A stretch of DNA of 64,000 nt from Sclerurus mexicanus. Lineage: Eukaryota > Chordata > Aves > Passeriformes > Furnariidae. The stretch's first letter is position 1. The number at the start of each line of letters is the position of its first letter. Shown piece by piece: positions 59,901 through 64,000 of this stretch. Below the pieces are notes generated by a model. It had not been told where the DNA came from. It saw only the letters and a program-made list of their open reading frames with translations, and ran no database searches. The stretch spans positions 651,147 through 715,146 of the forward strand of contig VWZF01003853.1 of assembly GCA_013396755.1 (NCBI GenBank), given 5' to 3'. The translations under genes were made by a program, and so were the position numbers.

Positions 59901-62900
59901 CAATGGGATTTGCTTCTGCACCTCTACCACCTTCTGTTCTGTAGCAATGAGTTGTCCTTCATTGGTCTTCCTTAGAGCTATAGGCAGAGAGGCTCACCAT
60001 CCTGGTGAGTTGTATATGTGTGGGTTTTTTGTATCTGAATTGCCTCTGCAGGTGTCTCGATACAGAAGGCCTTGGATGACTAGATGCCTAATGTGAATGC
60101 TTTGTTTTGGGTGGACTAATATGCAATGAATATTGCATGACAATTGAGAGTAGTCGTGTGGTGTCAATTTATCCTCACCAAATTCAGTTAAAAGAAAATC
60201 ATTGTTATTGTCTTCAGAGGTGTTGGAAGTGAGTTTTTGACTGTCACAGGTTTTTAGTAAGGATCTTGTTTATGCACAGGATTGCTCCTGTCTGTGTAGT
60301 CCCTCTAACAAAGACTCTGATGATTGATAAGTCTCTGGAGGTTCTTGTGTTTTGGGCACTGGTTTGTTTTGGTTTTGTTTTTGGTTTTGGGCTTTTTTCC
60401 ATCGTGATCTTCCCTTTTTTATGTATTTACTAAATAAACCTGGTCTAGAATGGAAGCTTCCTGCTTCTTGAGAAATAAATTGAAAAGTCACTATAGAGTC
60501 AGTTATTAAACTCAAACAAGGTTCATATTTTTTAGACCATTCTATTACTTCAAGCAGAAACAGAGGATGCTTTTGATAAAATAAACAGTGTTGAAACTGA
60601 ATCTCATCAATTTGTGATATTACTTGGTTTTTAAAGGGCCTACTGTATTCAGCTCATCTCTATTCCTGCGCTTCTGTTTCCCTCATGACCGTGTTAGAGA
60701 GGGACTTTGTTGGAGTGCTTGTGCTGCCTAGTGAGATCTGGAGTTTACTCTATTTAGTTTTCTGGAAGCAGTATAACTAGTATCCTCTTTACTCCTATTA
60801 TCTGTGATGTCACTGTCAGGAAAAAATCTTACCATGGTTGTTGATCCTGGGGAAGTGGAACTAAACTAAACTGCTAATGTGAAAAGTCACGTAGGATAGC
60901 AGAGATAATAATAGCTCTTATATTCATTCAGACTTCTCACTTGAGTCATAAACAGCTTTAAATACATCTTATGCCATCCCAGATGTCTGAAAAGCCCACA
61001 TGACAGATGAGTGGAATGGGGTATGGGACTATATGGTGGCTTGTTGACTGTGGGTCAGTGGCACAGCCTGTCAGGGGCTCAGGAGCTTTGAGGCCCTGGC
61101 TGCAGCTTGGGTCATGTATATTGTGCATGATTGCAGTACTGAATGTTTCTGCAGCTCTGTGCTTCTTATAAGGCTCAGCACTGAAATTGTAGTGCTAGCA
61201 GCTTTCTTTTCATGGCCCAATGCCCAGTTTGAAGAAGGGTGATTTTGGTCATGTTGTTAGACATACGTATTTATGGCTCTGTTTCATCTGTTGAATTTAA
61301 TCTGTTGGGGTATTTTTAACATTATTATGGAAACAGTTACTATATTTACTCCTTACAGAAAGCTCAGTGTATGACAGTCTATGAGGAGAGAGTTTTAGAG
61401 TAATAAAGATTGCACTATGATTGTGTCTACACTTCTTCAGGAAAAATGTTCCAAATGAACTGACTGGCAGTTTGCCTATTTTTGAGACATGGACCTCACA
61501 GGACACTGAACTGGAACATTCTATGCTGTGAAAGCAACAATGGGGTTTGTTCTTAGCTCACTTGGTAGTACATTTCATTTTCTTGGGGTGTCAGTAAACC
61601 CAGATCATCTTGTACAGAGAGAGCTTATGCTTATATCGGGCTAGTTTCTCAGACCTGCTGAGAACCTGTTTCTCCTGGAAGTCTTTGGGACCTGTGGGTA
61701 CCTTTCAGATGAGCTCCTCAAAACCTGCTGCCAGTGTAAATAAGATAGTAGTGAGATTTCCGTTGACTGGAAATTCAGCGGATTTCTGAATGAGAGTCAC
61801 TGTCATTGTTGATGTGCTCATTTCTGTAGTAATTTCAAAACAAAATGTGTTTTAATGTCAATGTTGCTGATGAAAATTGATAGAGCTTAATGGTGATAAT
61901 AATGTGGTGGGTAGACACCATGGATATGTATGAGAAATAATGAAGAATAAAGGAATTAATGTCTCAGCATATTATTAAGAGAGGTGGACTTTGGATCTGA
62001 TGTATTTTTGAACTGCTGACTCCCCTTTGTTCCTGCAAAGGTCAGAGGGGATTCTCAGAGCCTCTTAGGACGAGGCGTTTGTTTTGTGTTGATCAACAAA
62101 ACTTTTCCTTCCAATTGGAATATGCCATGTAACAGGAATCTTCTAGAGTTACACCAAGCTGTTTTTCAGAATAAGATACAGGAAAAACTGAGAGCTAGTT
62201 CTGGAAATGCTTGAGGCACAATGCTAAAAACAATAGATTGCTGCTTTAGCAGCCTGAGAATTGACAATGTAATACCTTGCTGATGTGCCAAATGACTCTG
62301 GGTTCATAGTGTTGAAAAATACCTTCAAAATTGCTCAGAATTTCAGCTTAAAATGATGATTTGTTAATTAAAAACTTCTTTTAAATGTTAAGGGAAACGT
62401 CAGTCAGGAACAGCAGTCTGAGATTAAGAATGAATAGGGCTTCCTAGAGACTGTGTGGATTAAATGGGGGGGTTTTGTTGAATTTTTTCTTTTATTTTGT
62501 GTCTTTTCTGTTTTTTCTTTCTCCTCACTGTTCTGAAAGGAGCAGAAGGTTTCATGCTCTGCATTTTGTGTGCTCATATTTTGATACTGCAGTGGGGAAG
62601 GCTTGGCAGGAGAAGAGTTGGAATTAGTTTCAAAACATTAATTTTCTTTGTTAATGTTCCTGCAGATAATTCTAAGTTTCAGTTTGCAGTGGATTTCTTA
62701 CACTATTTCTGTAATGTTATACTCTTTGGGAAGTGTTTTGAAACTTTGCACTAGCCTTGAGTTGCAGGAGGCATCGGGAGGGGGGGTTGGACTCTTACTC
62801 CCAAATCCTGTCACTGATTTCACTGCTCAGAACTGATGTGGGTGAATGCCAGAATAACATCAGCCTGCTGTAGACACTCGTTGGCTCCAGGAAAGTTGCA

Positions 62901-64000
62901 TTGCTTTTCTAAGCATTTGTTTCACCAGCTGTGAAAATGAAGACAGTACCCTCAGCATGTGGGTATGATGAACATTCTTGTTAGCTAATCTTGGTAAAGT
63001 GCTTTGGAACTTTGAACTGTTGTGGGTTCTTTGAAAGCGTGAAGGTTTAAAATGGTGTAAGCCATGAGCTTGCATCTTTGTTAGGGAAGAGGAGTACCAA
63101 GTGGGAGTCCTTATGGACAGGGCAACACATTTGTGGGAAAGAGGAGACATTTGCTTGTGGTGAAGGACCTGAGTGAGAATTATGCCTTATTCTAACCTTT
63201 TGCACAAGGTCTAAATGGATTTACTTGGAGCTTTGTAAAGCATCTGTCCAGGGCTGGATTTTGCCCTCATAGTAGTTGCATTTCCTTTTGTTGTTTTTCC
63301 AGTCCCCTCTCCACATGCTTGTTTTTTATGATCAAAGCTTCATTCTTTAAAGATATGCCAATGCCTTGTAATAATGCTAAGAAGATCCCCTATGGGGAAC
63401 AGTTCTGATTAGACACTGAGGAATTCTTTAATTCTTATCATAGTTTTTACTGTTAGGAACATCTTGTTGATATAAGGTGGAGCTTTTATTCCCTTGCTGT
63501 TACTACTTCTTCCTTGGCTCCCCTCCTCCCTAGACACTGCACTCTTTCTTCAAGTGCTCCTATTGTCTTGTCTTATATAAACTTGGTTACTTGGTTCTTG
63601 CTTTCAATTCATTCTTTTATCTTCTACAGCGCTCAGTGAATGCTTAAAAATAATAAATATTAATAATAGAGCTCTTTGAACCAGCAGGTTCTTTGCTGCT
63701 TAAACTCACCTTTTCCTGCTGCTTATCCCCTATTAGAAGTTGCTATAATCTGCAGATTGTAGCTGTAATAACTTCTGTAGCAGTGGCTGGGTTTGTGACA
63801 AGCGTAGGATTATAGCTCCAGGTGGGGAATTGGCAGCAGGAACAGAAAACCTCAAAGGCACAAATATGTTGTTCCAGTTGAAATATTCTTAGCAATAAAG
63901 GAAGAGAAGCCAACAAAATTTAGTGTGGGAATAGAGCTATTTATCTAGGTTTCCATGGAGTGTCAGTGACCTATATAGGGTAATCCTGTACTGCACATGA
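56976..64000. other. Unique AT-rich noncoding DNA, possibly first intron or upstream flank
   Basis: There are no recognisable exons or dispersed repeats in 7 kb. Items seen: a G-rich tract at 57157-57171; a CpG-retaining spot with Runx- and AP-1-like sites at 57548-57592; a T run near 58258-58271; a G/T-rich low-complexity run at 60361-60398; and a G run near 62466-62472. Open frames are at most 96 codons and unrecognised. Confidence 0.45.
59632..59650. repeat. Poly-C tract (C7 G C11)
   Basis: An 18-C tract is broken by one G. It is flanked by GGGTTT (59626-59631) and AAACCC (59651-59656), which are inverse complements. Such tracts can form i-motif or quadruplex structures and are prone to sequencing error. 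Confidence 0.9.

Noticed and set aside
1..64000. CRISPR arrays, bacterial operons, tRNA or rRNA genes
   Set aside because: The content is vertebrate nuclear DNA. No spaced identical repeats, cloverleaf genes or ribosomal sequences were noticed.

Overview
This is a stretch of vertebrate nuclear DNA, almost certainly avian. It is AT-leaning and strongly CpG-depleted. Every recognisable dispersed repeat is a CR1-type LINE or an avian ERVL-like long terminal repeat. There are no Alu-, B1- or L1-like sequences. A passerine or other neoavian host is a guess based on the LTR ends. No complete protein-coding gene could be recognised: the longest open frames (206 and 237 codons) look like chance products of composition. 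I found no convincing new multi-gene system, and the window reads as intergenic and/or intronic DNA around one CpG-island promoter region.

Layout. 1-4.8 kb: unique AT-rich DNA with a small minisatellite (2252-2306) and a short CpG-dense exon-like block (3225-3325). 4.8-6.8 kb: a CR1 reverse-transcriptase tail on the minus strand, split by a solo LTR (5084-5873). 8.5-9.6 kb: a second, older CR1, also minus strand. 10.04-10.12 kb: an ATCT microsatellite. 12.7 and 15.2 kb: two diverged direct copies of an unnamed repeat. 16.3-16.7 kb: a short CR1. 16.7-37.8 kb: long unique DNA containing a 15-bp perfect hairpin at 30.65 kb and an exon-like block at 29.5 kb. 37.8-38.3 kb: the only plus-strand CR1, ending in its diagnostic octamer repeats. 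44.4-44.7 kb: two adjacent CR1 3' stubs from different subfamilies. 45.4 kb: an exon-like block with near-consensus splice sites. 48.5-49.1 kb: a 31-bp tandem duplication and a G-quadruplex motif.

54.8-57.0 kb holds two CpG-dense blocks about 1.2 kb apart, the first containing one ambiguous base at 55071. They look like a promoter and first-exon region. The gene and its direction cannot be decided from this window. A strong GC hairpin with two mutually exclusive pairings sits in the second block. 57-64 kb is again unique AT-rich DNA with homopolymer tracts.

The parts do not form a visible pathway. The main supportable content is repeat history (an LTR inserted into a pre-existing CR1, and several CR1 generations) plus one probable promoter. 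Exon candidates are listed with low confidence because transcripts or cross-species alignment would be needed to confirm them.
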